Numbered from the stretch's first letter, positions 16,041 to 24,800 are shown. The stretch is 64,000 bases of DNA from Streptomyces olivaceus (GCF_000721235.1 NZ_JOFH01000041.1:19091-83090), one strand, 5' to 3'. Numbers and translations: made by a program. Notes: generated by a model not told the origin, from the letters alone.

Positions 16041-17735
16041 TCAGCCGGCCTGCTTGAGGAGGGCCGCGACGATCGGGCCCGCGGTCTCGCCGCCGTGGCC
16101 GCCCTGCTGTACGACGCCGGCCGCGGCGACATCGCCCCGGTACGCCGTGAACCAGCCGTTGGGCTTCTCCTGCCCGTCGACCTCCGCGGAGCCGGTCTTG
16201 GCGCCCATGTCACCGCCGACCCCGGCCATCGCCTCGGCGGCGGTGCCGGCCGCGGCGGTGTAGGACATCAGCTCGCGCAGCGCGCCGAGGGTGGCGCCGG
16301 ACATCGTGCGGGAGGCCGTGGCGAGCTTGCGGCCGTCGACCGACGGGGCGACCAGGTACGGCTGGTGGAAGCTGCCCGACTTCACGGTCGCGGAGACCGA
16401 CGCCATGTTCAGCGGGTTCATCCGGACCCCGCCCTGCCCGATGAGGGAGGCGGCCATCTGCGCCTGGCTCTGCACCGGCACCCGGCCGTCGAAGGTGGAG
16501 ACGCCGACCGACCAGTTGTCCATCGACAGGCCGAAGACCTCCTTGGCCTGCTTGGTCAGGTCGTCGTCCTTCAGCTCCGGGGCCTGGCTGATGAAGGCGG
16601 TGTTGCAGGAGCGGGCGAAGCTCGCCTTGAAGGTGCCGTCCTTGATCTCGAACTCGTCGTCGTTCTGGAACTTCCAGCCGCCGTAGGTGAAGTACTTGGG
16701 GCACGGGTGCTGCTCGTTCACGGACGCCAGGTCCTTCTCGAGCAGCATCGAGGCGGTGATGACCTTCATCGTGGAACCCGGGGCCAGCGAGCCCTGGAAC
16801 GCGGTGTTGAAGCCGTGGCCGCCGTTGGCGGCGGCGAGGATCTCACCGGTGGAGGCGCGCAGCAGCACCACCGACGCCTGCTTCTTGCCGTCCACCTGCT
16901 TCTCGGCGGCGGCCTGGAGAGCGGGGTCGAGCGTCGTCTTCACGGTGCCCGGCGTGCCCTTGCTCAGCTCCAGCAGGGTCTTCTCGGCCCCCGCCTTCTC
17001 CTTCTTGCCGCCCTCGTCCCCGCCGTTCTTCTCCCCGCGGACGGCGCGCAGTTCGATGCCGGGGCTGCCGCCCGCCTTGTCGCCGTACTTCTCGCGCAGG
17101 GAGTCCAGGACGGTGCCGAGCGAGGGGTACGTGTCGGTGGTCAGCTCGCCCCCGTCCCGGTCCAGGGCCTTGACGGGCGGGTCCCCGGCCTTGCCGGTGA
17201 CCAGCTTGTCGCCGTCCTTCAGCTCGGGGTGGACGACGGCGGCGTGCCAGTCGACGCGGGGCTCGCCGTCGCCGTCCCGGCGGACGACGGTCAGCGCGCT
17301 GTCGTACGTCAGCGGCTTCGACGTCTTCTCGTAGGCGACCGTGGCCTTGACGGAGAACGGGACCTTGCCCTCGGCCGGGGTGCCCGCGGTGAGGGTGACG
17401 TCCTTGATGCGGGCGTCCTTGGTGTAGCCGGTGAGCAGGGCCTTCGCGGCCTCGGCGTCGTCGGTCGCGTCGGCCGCGGCGGTCACGTCGCCCTGCTGCC
17501 AGGCGGTCAGGAACCGCTCGGCCGTGCCGGTGACCTCGGTGGCGGTCAGGGGGCCCGTCTTCACTTTCTCCTGGGCCGCCGCGGACTTGGTCCGCGCGGT
17601 GTCCTCGGCCTCGGCCTCACCGCCGTACACCGCGTAGGCACCGAAACCGGCGCCGGCCACGAGCACCGCGGCCACCCCGCCGATCACGGCGGGTTTCGTC
17701 CTGCGCCGCTCGCCGGCGCCCCTTCTGCTGACCAC
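16041..17735 (-). CDS. Penicillin-binding protein (class B-like, NTF2-like N-domain)
   Basis: A 564-residue membrane-anchored transpeptidase. After a short basic cytoplasmic N-terminus comes one hydrophobic segment (VIGGVAAVLVAGAGFGAYAV), an NTF2/MecA-like domain (FLTAWQQGDVTAAADATDD) and a dimerisation region. The transpeptidase domain has SxxK (PGSTMKVITA, Ser near 321), SxN (RSCNTAF) and KTG (GAKTGSAE). GTG 17735 is chosen from a GGAGGAACGGG box; a TTG 42 bp upstream is less likely. It is convergent with ssgE and a tandem paralogue of the next gene. Confidence 0.9.
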   Translation of the reverse strand: MVSRRGAGERRRTKPAVIGGVAAVLVAGAGFGAYAVYGGEAEAEDTARTKSAAAQEKVKTGPLTATEVTGTAERFLTAWQQGDVTAAADATDDAEAAKALLTGYTKDARIKDVTLTAGTPAEGKVPFSVKATVAYEKTSKPLTYDSALTVVRRDGDGEPRVDWHAAVVHPELKDGDKLVTGKAGDPPVKALDRDGGELTTDTYPSLGTVLDSLREKYGDKAGGSPGIELRAVRGEKNGGDEGGKKEKAGAEKTLLELSKGTPGTVKTTLDPALQAAAEKQVDGKKQASVVLLRASTGEILAAANGGHGFNTAFQGSLAPGSTMKVITASMLLEKDLASVNEQHPCPKYFTYGGWKFQNDDEFEIKDGTFKASFARSCNTAFISQAPELKDDDLTKQAKEVFGLSMDNWSVGVSTFDGRVPVQSQAQMAASLIGQGGVRMNPLNMASVSATVKSGSFHQPYLVAPSVDGRKLATASRTMSGATLGALRELMSYTAAAGTAAEAMAGVGGDMGAKTGSAEVDGQEKPNGWFTAYRGDVAAAGVVQQGGHGGETAGPIVAALLKQAG

Positions 17736-17873
17736 TGCGTCCCGTTCCTCCGCGATGCCCGGCCCCCGAAGGCTCAAGGAGCCTCCGTCCCGGTGCCTGC
17801 CTCTTCTTCTTCCACTTCCAACGACCCGCCCACAGTAGGGGCTTGAACGCCGCCCGGTCTCCCGGAGAGCCGC

Positions 17874-19496
17874 CTAACCCCCGGCTCGTAGCACATCTGC
17901 GACGATCGGCCCGGCCGCGTCGCCGCCGTGGCCGCCCTCCTCGGTCATCGCCGCCGCCGCGACGTCGTTGCGGAAGCCGGTGAACCAGCTGTTGGAGGTG
18001 GTCTGTCCGTCGACCTCGGCCGACCCGGTCTTGGCGCCGACGTCGCCGCCGAGCCCGGACATGGCGGCCACGGCGGTGCCCTGGGTGGCGGTGAGCCGCA
18101 TCATCTGCTTGAGCTGGTCCGCCGTGCCCTGCGGCAGGCCCTCGGCGGTGGCCGGCTTCCGGTCGTCCAGGCCGAAGGCGACCAGGTACGGCTGGCGGAA
18201 CTCGCCGGTGATCGCGGTCGCCGTCACGGAGGCCATGTTCAGCGGGTTCATCTGCACCTGGCCCTGGCCGATGGCGTTGGCGGCGCGGTCCGGGCCGCCG
18301 GAGGCGGGGACGCTGCCGTCGAAGGAGACGACGCCGGTCTGCCAGTTGTCCTGCCCGAGTCCGAAGCGCTTCTGGGCCTCCTCGGTCAGCGAGGAGTCGG
18401 TGAGCGGCTTCTCGTCGACGAGCTTGACGAAGCCGGTGTTGCAGGAGCGCAGGAAGGTGTTGGCGAGCGTGGCGCCCGGGTTGGCCTTCATGCCGGTGAG
18501 GTTCTTGAAGGTCTGGCTCTGCCAGGTCGCCGTGTCCGGACAGGGCGCGGGTTCGTTCATCGAGGCCACGCCGTTGTCGATGAGCATGGCGGCGGTGATG
18601 ATCTTCATGGTGGACCCGGGCGCGACCCGCCCCTGGAAGGCGGCGTTGAACCCGTCCTTGCGGTTGTTGGCGACGGCCAGCACTTCCCCGCTGCTCGGCC
18701 GCACGGCGACGACGGACGACTCGCCGTACCGCTTCACCGCCTTCTCGGCCGCCGCCTGCACGCCCGCGCTGAGCGTCGTGCGCAGCTTGCCGGGCTCGCC
18801 CTCGGTCAGCGTCAGCAGCGGGGTGTCCGGCGCCTCCTCGGCCGCGTGCCGGACGGCCAGCTCGACGCCGGGCGTGCCGCCGGCCTTCGACCCGTACCGC
18901 TCCCGCAACGTGGCGAGGACCGGCCCGAGCGAGGGGTACTTCTCCTTGCTCAGCACGTCGCCGTCCCGCCCGACGGCCTCGATCTGCGGCGTCGCGGACT
19001 CCCCGGTGACGAGGGTGTCGCCGTCCTTCAGCTCGGGATGCACGACGGACGGCGCCCAGTCGACCAGCGCCCGCCCACTGCTCTCCCCGCGCACCACGGT
19101 CAGCCTGCTCTCGTAGCTCAGCGGCTTGGTCGTCCCCTCGAAGGTCACCTTCGCCTTCACCGAGAACGGTACGGAGGCCCCGCTCGCCGTGCCCGGCGTG
19201 ATCTCGACGCCGCCGATGTGCGCGTCGTCGCCGTAGGCCGTCAACAGCGTCCCGGCGACCGAGGAGTTGTTCGTGTACGACGCCGCGGTGGTGGCGTCGC
19301 CCTTCTCCCAGGCCGTGAAGAACTTCTCCGTGGTCTCCTCGACCTCGTCCGCGCTCGGCGGCCCGCTCCGGGCCGACGACCCGCCGTCCCCGTCACCGCC
19401 CAACGCCGAGACGACGTTGTAGGCGCCGTACCCGGCCCCGCCCACCATCACGGCGAACACCCCGCCTATGACGGCGACCTTCACCCCCCTGCCCAT
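17874..19496 (-). CDS. Penicillin-binding protein, paralogue of the adjacent gene
   Basis: A 540-residue paralogue with the same plan: N-terminal helix (VKVAVIGGVFAVMVGGAGYGAY), NTF2-like domain (FFTAWEKGDATTAASYTNN), transpeptidase with SxxK (PGSTMKIITA), SxN (RSCNTGF) and KTG (GAKTGSAE). ATG with GGGAGGGG box. The two proteins share long stretches (for example WxxxVVHPELKDGDxLVTG), so they arose by tandem duplication. They probably act in sporulation or polar wall synthesis with SsgE. The 138-bp gap suggests separate or weakly coupled expression. Confidence 0.9.
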   Translation of the reverse strand: MGRGVKVAVIGGVFAVMVGGAGYGAYNVVSALGGDGDGGSSARSGPPSADEVEETTEKFFTAWEKGDATTAASYTNNSSVAGTLLTAYGDDAHIGGVEITPGTASGASVPFSVKAKVTFEGTTKPLSYESRLTVVRGESSGRALVDWAPSVVHPELKDGDTLVTGESATPQIEAVGRDGDVLSKEKYPSLGPVLATLRERYGSKAGGTPGVELAVRHAAEEAPDTPLLTLTEGEPGKLRTTLSAGVQAAAEKAVKRYGESSVVAVRPSSGEVLAVANNRKDGFNAAFQGRVAPGSTMKIITAAMLIDNGVASMNEPAPCPDTATWQSQTFKNLTGMKANPGATLANTFLRSCNTGFVKLVDEKPLTDSSLTEEAQKRFGLGQDNWQTGVVSFDGSVPASGGPDRAANAIGQGQVQMNPLNMASVTATAITGEFRQPYLVAFGLDDRKPATAEGLPQGTADQLKQMMRLTATQGTAVAAMSGLGGDVGAKTGSAEVDGQTTSNSWFTGFRNDVAAAAMTEEGGHGGDAAGPIVADVLRAGG

Positions 19497-19554
19497 CGGC
19501 AGTCCCCTCCCGCCAGATCCCCGTAAGCCCTTCCGTACACCCTCTTGAACGCGT

Positions 19555-19920
19555 TCAGAAGCGTGTGCGGTTGCAGCCTATGCGTACAAAGTGAACAGCG
19601 GTGCGGATGTTTCCGTTTGGTGGCCCAAAGGAGACCCGGCGGGACGACGCGGCTCCCGGGCGGGCCGGGGCGAGCGTGGAAGGCCGTCCGAATTCCGTGT
19701 CGCCACCGGCGAATCGGACGGGCGAGAGCAAAGCGACGCGGATCAGCCCAGGTTCGGGCGGTGGCGCGTCGTACACGTAGGTAACGCTGAAAGGAGGACG
19801 AGCGTCCGTCCCTTCGATCCGGGTGGTGTGAAGCTTCATACTCCCGACAGCGCTGCGTGCCCTTCGACCCAGTGTCGGATTCTTCTCCAACTCGGCGCAC
19901 AGCGACTCGACGGCTTCCAC
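19555..19920 (-). CDS. Small protein, possible RelE-like toxin, ends uncertain
   Basis: Up to 121 residues from GTG 19920. Its central part (LEKNPTLGRRARSAVGSMKLHTTRIEGTD..PPFSVTYVYDAP) could be a small RelE/ParE-like fold. Upstream codons in the same frame read RARCLRLGAGAVEAV and look protein-like, but they meet a TAG with no start codon. The tail after residue ~75 (SSRRVSFGPPNGNIRT) looks like read-through. The gene may therefore be decayed at both ends. It follows a small gene by 77 bp, as a toxin follows an antitoxin. Low certainty. Confidence 0.4.
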   Translation of the reverse strand: MEAVESLCAELEKNPTLGRRARSAVGSMKLHTTRIEGTDARPPFSVTYVYDAPPPEPGLIRVALLSPVRFAGGDTEFGRPSTLAPARPGAASSRRVSFGPPNGNIRTAVHFVRIGCNRTRF

Positions 19921-19997
19921 GGCTCCTGCCCCGAGACGCAGGCAGCGAGCACGGGCCTCTTGTGTGATCTCGGCAACCGTCTACTCCCGGCCATCGG

Positions 19998-20288
19998 TCA
20001 CCGGCCAGCCCTCCGCGTCGCCTGAATCTCTGCGACGGCTGCGGCGACGGAGGGGCTGAAGGCCGGATCCTGGTGAGTGATTACCCGACCGCGGAACTCT
20101 TCCACTAGGCGGACGACACCGGAAAGATCGGCGGGGGCGGCACGGTTGATCTCGCGGGCCAGCTCGGCCTCGAAATCGTCGGCGTCGCTGGGGAAGCCGT
20201 AGCCCATGGTGAGGGCGGCGCGCAGTTCACCGATGGTGCGCATGGAGGGGAGATGGGACTGACCTGAGTCTGCAGGGTCCGCAGTCAT
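19998..20288 (-). CDS. DUF6247-like small protein, possible antitoxin
   Basis: A 96-residue acidic protein (TIGELRAALTMGYGFPSDADDFEAELAREINRAAPADLSGVVRLVEEFRGRV) resembling small Streptomyces DUF6247 proteins usually found next to short toxin-like genes. ATG 20288 has a GGAGAGGAG box; GTG 20321 would place that box inside the gene. Function unknown; pairing with the downstream gene is inferred from order only. Confidence 0.6.
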   Translation of the reverse strand: MTADPADSGQSHLPSMRTIGELRAALTMGYGFPSDADDFEAELAREINRAAPADLSGVVRLVEEFRGRVITHQDPAFSPSVAAAVAEIQATRRAGR

Positions 20289-20352
20289 GGCAGAGGCGCT
20301 CCTCTCCGGATGTTGGTTCACGGTAGCGGGAGGTATCTCAGACGTGTGAACG

Positions 20353-20562
20353 CTATCGATGGGACCCCAGGCTCTCGACGAACGTGGTGAACGCGTCAGC
20401 GGAGAAGGTGAGGATCGCGCCAGTCGACTTCGAATCCCGCACGCCTACACATGAACTTTGGGCGGCGACTTCGACGCACTCGTTGCCCTCGCCGCCGCTG
20501 TAGCTGCTCTTGAACCACTCCAAACCGCTGTGATCGATCAGGGAAGGCGCTATGCCGGTCAT
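20353..20562 (-). CDS. DUF397 protein (AbaA-ORFD/BldB-like partner)
   Basis: A 69-residue DUF397 protein with the classic WFKSSYSGGEGNECVEVA start, VRDSKS and FTTFV end. In Streptomyces such proteins are encoded next to XRE-DUF5753 regulators and antagonise or modulate them. Its start overlaps the regulator stop by 4 bp (ATGA), so both are made from one transcript. Confidence 0.93.
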   Translation of the reverse strand: MTGIAPSLIDHSGLEWFKSSYSGGEGNECVEVAAQSSCVGVRDSKSTGAILTFSADAFTTFVESLGSHR

Positions 20563-21431
20563 GAGGACAGCTCCTGTCGTGTTCTGGTGACCAGCCGCGA
20601 CGACGTGGAGACGTCGGCAGCCTGAGAACGAAGGTAGTCGAACGTCAACTTATAGGCACTGACGTCCTCCGCGTCATCGAGGTATACCCCGCGGCGCCGC
20701 ATCTCGATGTACACGACTGCCATGGAGTTGAGGGGCTCCCGTTCGTCGTCGCGTCCGAGAACTACGAAGTGCCCGGCACCGGCGGCGTGTGCTCCCGCGC
20801 TGAACGGCAGGACCTGGATGTCGACGTTGGGACTCTCCGCCGTCTCGTGAAGATGCTTGAGCTGCTGAATCATGACGTCGCTGTTTCCAACCGTCCTGCG
20901 AAGCACCGCCTCGTCCAGGACCACCCATAGGTGCACTGCTGGGTCGCGCATGAGGATGCTCTGGCGTTGTATCCGTGCTTCCACCATCCGCTCGATGCTG
21001 TCGTTCGGACTGCGGACTTCTCTGGCTTGATGGATGGCGAGGGCGTACTCCCGCGTCTGCAGCAGTCCTGGAATGACCGTGTTCGCGAAGACGTGCTCGT
21101 ATGCCGCCTCCTGTTCGAATGAGACGAGCGGGTCCAGCCAGTCCGGGACCGCGCTGTTGCCGACCCACCAGCCGTCGGCCTGGGACTTGGCGACCGCTAC
21201 GAGGGCCTCGCGTTCCTGAGGGGTGGCGTCGCATGCGTCCGCCAGAGCCTTCACCGTGGCCCAGCGGATACGGGCGCGGTCCTGCCACGCTTCATACCGG
21301 CTGACCGTCGTGGTGCTGACACCCGCGCGTGCCGCCACTTGTGTCTGGGTGAGGCCACAGCGTTCACGAAGAGAGGTCAGCCCTCGTGCGATCTGCATGC
21401 GACCTGCCGGGCCCGTCTGTGTGGCACTCAT
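20559..21431 (-). CDS. XRE-family regulator with DUF5753 (WhiJ-like)
   Basis: A 290-residue regulator: N-terminal helix-turn-helix (GLTQTQVAARAGVSTTTVSRYEAW), then the DUF5753 effector domain (SFEQEAAYEHVFANTVIPGLLQTREYALAI ... DEAVLRR ... LPFSAGAHAAGAGHFVVL). WhiJ and its many paralogues have this layout, paired with DUF397 and RsbW-like proteins, and affect development and antibiotic production. ATG 21431 with GGAAGGGA box; the longer in-frame start adds no domain. The ATPase encoded divergently (21966) completes the usual trio. Confidence 0.92.
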   Translation of the reverse strand: MSATQTGPAGRMQIARGLTSLRERCGLTQTQVAARAGVSTTTVSRYEAWQDRARIRWATVKALADACDATPQEREALVAVAKSQADGWWVGNSAVPDWLDPLVSFEQEAAYEHVFANTVIPGLLQTREYALAIHQAREVRSPNDSIERMVEARIQRQSILMRDPAVHLWVVLDEAVLRRTVGNSDVMIQQLKHLHETAESPNVDIQVLPFSAGAHAAGAGHFVVLGRDDEREPLNSMAVVYIEMRRRGVYLDDAEDVSAYKLTFDYLRSQAADVSTSSRLVTRTRQELSS

Positions 21432-21633
21432 CTCGTGTCCCTTCCACTTGTGTCTGTGCGCGGCGGCCAAGGGGCGGCCAGCGGGCGTGACCTTATTGGC
21501 CCTCTGCAGCAGCGGCCGAAAATTCGAGTTCTCATCACCCACATCAGTGAACTCCTCTCATGGAACAGCCCGCTACGGGATTCCCATGAGAGTTTTCCCT
21601 CGCATCGTTTCTCTGCGACGAGGAGTTGAAGAC

Positions 21634-21969
21634 ATGAGTGGGTTGGCGCGATCCCTGATCCGTTGGCTGCGAGGGGTGGCCCTCCCCTGGGGGCGTCGAA
21701 CGGGCAGACCGCTGGAAGGACGCACTGCAGAGGTCTCGGCGGGTGAGTGCGCCATGTCATCTCCGCGCTATGGCCCTTTCAACGCCGTCCCGCGTTCGCA
21801 CGAGTGCATCGACGGATCTTCCACTCCACTTGTCAGGCCCTACCTGGCCGCGTATGAGCACGAGGAGAAAATGCGCATCCAGCGGCTGCGTCGCGACATC
21901 CTCTGGTGTGCCACGTACGGCGTCGACCTTGACACCCGTGACATCCACGCTTGCGTGGCGGCGTCATGA
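21634..21969 (+). CDS. Small basic protein upstream of the RsbW-like ATPase
   Basis: 111 residues, no family recognised. It has an Arg-rich N-terminal half and a C-terminal helix (YLAAYEHEEKMRIQRLRRDILWCATYGVDLD) seen in small proteins at these loci. A GAGGAG box 8 bp before ATG 21634 supports translation, and the stop overlaps the ATPase start (ATGA). Expression with the ATPase is therefore likely. Confidence 0.7.
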   Translation: MSGLARSLIRWLRGVALPWGRRTGRPLEGRTAEVSAGECAMSSPRYGPFNAVPRSHECIDGSSTPLVRPYLAAYEHEEKMRIQRLRRDILWCATYGVDLDTRDIHACVAAS

Positions 21970-22691
21970 GCGACGGCACGGATCAGGTGCGGGTCCTGCC
22001 CGGGGTCGGCGTGCACGGGCGGAGTGCCGTGCTCTTCACGGACGGGACTGGGCCCGTTTCCCGGCTCGCGGACCATATGGAAGCGGTACAGCTCGGGCTG
22101 GGGGAGCGGCTGCTGGGTCGGGCGCTGTACGTGCTGGAGGAGTGTCGACCGGAGTTCGAAGAACTGCACCGGCTGGCCGCCCAGTTGGCGGACGCGCTCG
22201 CGGATGCCCTGTTCATCGCCGCATCCCGAGGAACTCGTCCAGGAGAGGAAGAGCCGGTTCCGGCGGACGGGGCTTCGCCGGCCGTCCTTGCGTACGGCCT
22301 GCTCACCCTCCCCGGCGAGGACCTCGCCTCCGCTCGTGCCGCACGGCACTACGTCCGTGACACCTGCCGGTCGTGGGGTCTGTCGACCGGCACGGCGGAC
22401 GACCTTGTGGCCATCACCGGCGAGCTCGTCGCCAACGCGCTGGAGCACACGGGCAGCCCTGCGGTCGTGGTCACCTGTGTCCTCACCGCCGGCGTCGTCA
22501 CGGTCGGCGTGACCGACGACGGCAAGGGCGGTGGTGAGCCGGTGGTCTCGGCGTCGGCCGGTGTGTCCGGAGCGGAGTGCGAGGGCGGGCGGGGGCTGCT
22601 GATCACTGATGCGCTGGCCACTCGGTGGGGGACGGGGCGTACGGGTGGAGGGCTGACCGTGTGGGCCGAGGTTGCTGTTGGGCCGCAGTGA
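21966..22691 (+). CDS. RsbW-like ATP-binding protein (GHKL, anti-sigma-like; AbaA-ORFA type)
   Basis: A 241-residue protein. The C-terminal ~130 residues form a GHKL ATPase: N box ELVANALEHT, G1 VTDDGKGGG, G2 GGRGLLIT and the closing GGGLTVWAEV. The N-terminal half is helical and unassigned. Such Streptomyces proteins resemble RsbW/SpoIIAB kinases but often lack a known sigma partner; they group with WhiJ and DUF397 genes. The partner is unknown here. Confidence 0.85.
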   Translation: MSDGTDQVRVLPGVGVHGRSAVLFTDGTGPVSRLADHMEAVQLGLGERLLGRALYVLEECRPEFEELHRLAAQLADALADALFIAASRGTRPGEEEPVPADGASPAVLAYGLLTLPGEDLASARAARHYVRDTCRSWGLSTGTADDLVAITGELVANALEHTGSPAVVVTCVLTAGVVTVGVTDDGKGGGEPVVSASAGVSGAECEGGRGLLITDALATRWGTGRTGGGLTVWAEVAVGPQ

Positions 22692-22719
22692 GCTGCCCGC
22701 GTCCTGGATGATGTTGTCA

Positions 22720-22748
22720 TTGACTACCGTGTTGCCGGTGTCTACATT
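22720..22748 (+). promoter_or_regulatory. Sigma-70-type promoter of the SDR gene
   Basis: TTGACT (22720-22725), 17-bp spacer, TACATT (22743-22748), 72 bp before ATG 22820. An unusually good HrdB-like match for Streptomyces. Confidence 0.6.
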
Positions 22749-22819
22749 CAGAGGGTGTCCGGTACTCGCGGCGGCTCGTCGAGTCGGCGTGTGCACGCTC
22801 CCTGAAAGGCGTTCCCGTC

Positions 22820-23677
22820 ATGCCCCCTGCGCGTAAGAACGAACTCGTCGTTGTGTCCGGGGCGTCGACGGGGATCGGGGCCGCGACGGCGCGCGAACTC
22901 GCCTCGTTGGGCTACCACGTTCTTGCCGGGGTGCGTACCGAGCAGGAGGCGGACGCCGTCCGGGGGGAGGGTGTCGAGCCGGTCACCCTGGACATCACCG
23001 TGGCCGGGCACATCGACGCCCTCGCGGAGCGGGTCGCCGGCGACCCCGAGGGGCGTGTGCTGCGGGCGCTCGTCAACAACGCCGGGATCGAGGTCAACGC
23101 GCCGGTCGAGGCGCTGCCGTTGGAGACGTGGCGTGAGCAGTTCGAGGTGAACCTGTTCGGGCACGTCGCCGTCATCCAGAAACTCCTGCCGTTTCTGCGG
23201 AAGAGCCGGGGCCGGATCGTCAACATCAGTTCCGTGGGCGGGGTGGCCGCCCTCCCGATCTTCGGCGCGTACGCGGGGACGAAGTTCGCGCTCGAAGCCG
23301 CCAGCGACGCCCTGCGCCGCGAGGTCAAGGCGCAGGGCATCCAGGTGGTGGTCGTCCAACCGGGCGGCGTGCAGACCGAGATGGCCGCTCACAGCGGAGA
23401 CATCTCCCTCGGGCTTGCCGACAGGATGGGTGCCGAGCATCAGCGTCTCTACGGTGATCTCGTCAGGTCGACCGTCGCCTCGAACGCCGCCTTCCTCAAG
23501 CGTGCCCTGCCCGCGGCGAAGGCCGGAGCCAAGGTCGCCCGAGTGGTCACGGCCGCTCGGCCGCGCACGCGCTACACGCTCGGCACGGACGCCGCCTTCA
23601 TCGTCCCTCTCGCCCGGTTCCTGCCCGACCGCCTGATGGACAGGGTGCTCACGCCAGGGCGGCGGCGAGCAGGGTGA
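22820..23677 (+). CDS. Short-chain dehydrogenase/reductase
   Basis: A 285-residue classical-type SDR: nucleotide motif SGASTGIGAAT, NNAGIE, catalytic Ser in VNISSVGG and YAGTK (Tyr-x-x-x-Lys). Its 3' end overlaps the convergent DUF1772 gene by 29 bp. Substrate unknown. A strong promoter-like site lies upstream and no regulator is adjacent on that side. Confidence 0.9.
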   Translation: MPPARKNELVVVSGASTGIGAATARELASLGYHVLAGVRTEQEADAVRGEGVEPVTLDITVAGHIDALAERVAGDPEGRVLRALVNNAGIEVNAPVEALPLETWREQFEVNLFGHVAVIQKLLPFLRKSRGRIVNISSVGGVAALPIFGAYAGTKFALEAASDALRREVKAQGIQVVVVQPGGVQTEMAAHSGDISLGLADRMGAEHQRLYGDLVRSTVASNAAFLKRALPAAKAGAKVARVVTAARPRTRYTLGTDAAFIVPLARFLPDRLMDRVLTPGRRRAG

Positions 23678-24095
23678 AGGCGGCGATGATGACGGCGACG
23701 CGGGCGTAGTGGTAGCGGTCCCAGCGAGTCGCCTGTTCCTTCCAGTCGTCGGGGCGGTTCTCCGGTGTCCAGGTCTTGCCCCGGTTGTTGATGGGGACGA
23801 GCAGCGCGACCGACATGATCACGCTCAGGAGCAGCAGCGCTGCGGCGACGACGACGAGCTTCGCGGCGGATTCGCCCCATGCGGCGATGGCCCAGACGGC
23901 GCTGAGCGCGAGCGAGGCGATGTACCAGACCGGCATCAGGGCGCCGAGCATCCGGCCCCCGTGGGCGCGGCCGAGCAGGGCGCTGTCCTCGGGGAGGGCG
24001 TCGAGGATCCGGTTGATGACGAAGGCGACGGAGAACTCCACTCCCACCATGAGCCCGACGGTCACGGTGGTGAATACCTCTAGTGCGGTGAGCAT
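23649..24095 (-). CDS. DUF1772 membrane protein
   Basis: 148 residues with four hydrophobic helices, and N33RILDALP and W-rich C-terminal motifs (NNRGKTWTPENRPDDWKEQATRWDRYHYAR) characteristic of DUF1772/anthrone-oxygenase-like proteins. Streptomyces encode these with TetR regulators and SDRs. It is divergent from the TetR gene at 24222 and separated from it by two identical-looking operators, so it is the probable target of that repressor. The activity is unknown. Confidence 0.82.
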   Translation of the reverse strand: MLTALEVFTTVTVGLMVGVEFSVAFVINRILDALPEDSALLGRAHGGRMLGALMPVWYIASLALSAVWAIAAWGESAAKLVVVAAALLLLSVIMSVALLVPINNRGKTWTPENRPDDWKEQATRWDRYHYARVAVIIAAFTLLAAALA

Positions 24096-24120
24096 GGTGA
24101 TCCTTTCCGGATCAGATTCG

Positions 24121-24140
24121 GGTTCCGGTTCCGGTTCCGG
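24121..24140. repeat. GGTTCC hexamer tandem repeat
   Basis: Three GGTTCC units plus GG, next to the left TetR operator, 26 bp upstream of the DUF1772 start. Simple repeat; possible length variation. Confidence 0.8.
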
Positions 24141-24148
24141 ACATTGAT

Positions 24149-24212
24149 CTAGCGGCGCTAGGAGATGGAGCAACGCTAATCTTGTCGGCGCTCGATTGTC
24201 TAGCGGTGCTAG
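24149..24212. promoter_or_regulatory. Paired TetR operators
   Basis: CTAGCGGCGCTAG (24149-24161) and CTAGCGGTGCTAG (24200-24212) are the same dyad (CTAGC-N3-GCTAG) in the divergent region between the DUF1772 and TetR genes, the second just before the TetR start. Autoregulation by that TetR protein is the simplest reading. Confidence 0.7.
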
Positions 24213-24221
24213 GATCGGCTC

Positions 24222-24800
24222 ATGTCGGTACAGGAACGCAAGGAGCGTGAACGGGCGGGCCGTGAGCGCCTCATCGTGGCGACCGCCCGCGAACTCGCCG
24301 AGCAGCAGGGCTGGGACGCGGTCACCACCCGCCGGCTCGCCGAGCGCATCGAGTACAGCCAGCCCGTCCTCTACAGCCACTTCCGCGGCAAGCGCGAGAT
24401 CATCGGCGCCGTCGCTCTCGAGGGTGCCGCTGAGATGGCCGCGGCGCTGCGGGGCGCGACCGCCGTCGCGGACGGCCCCCGCGCCCGGGTCACCGCGCTG
24501 GCCCGCGCCTACCTCGACTTCGCCGAGGGCAACCCGGCGGTCTACGACGCCATGTTCCGGCTCGACGGCGGCCTGGCGTTCGCGCGGGAGGACACCCCCG
24601 AGCCGCTGAAGGACGCCTTCGCCGCCTTGCTGGAGAGCCTCGGCGAGGTCGCCGGGGACGGCGTCCGTCCGGGCCTGTTCACCGAGGTGTTCTGGGCGGC
24701 CCTGCACGGCCTGGCCACCCTGACCCGGGCGGGCCGGCTGCCGCCGGAGGACGCGGGGCGGCGGGTGGAACTGCTGGTGGACCGGCTGGCCGTGGTGTGA
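24222..24800 (+). CDS. TetR-family repressor
   Basis: 192 residues with an N-terminal helix-turn-helix (TRRLAERIEYSQPVLYSHFRGKREIIGAVA) and a ligand-binding C-terminal domain with WAALHGLATLTRAG, similar to TetR_C_33-type regulators. It probably represses itself and the divergent DUF1772 gene through the CTAGC dyads. Ligand unknown. Confidence 0.9.
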   Translation: MSVQERKERERAGRERLIVATARELAEQQGWDAVTTRRLAERIEYSQPVLYSHFRGKREIIGAVALEGAAEMAAALRGATAVADGPRARVTALARAYLDFAEGNPAVYDAMFRLDGGLAFAREDTPEPLKDAFAALLESLGEVAGDGVRPGLFTEVFWAALHGLATLTRAGRLPPEDAGRRVELLVDRLAVV

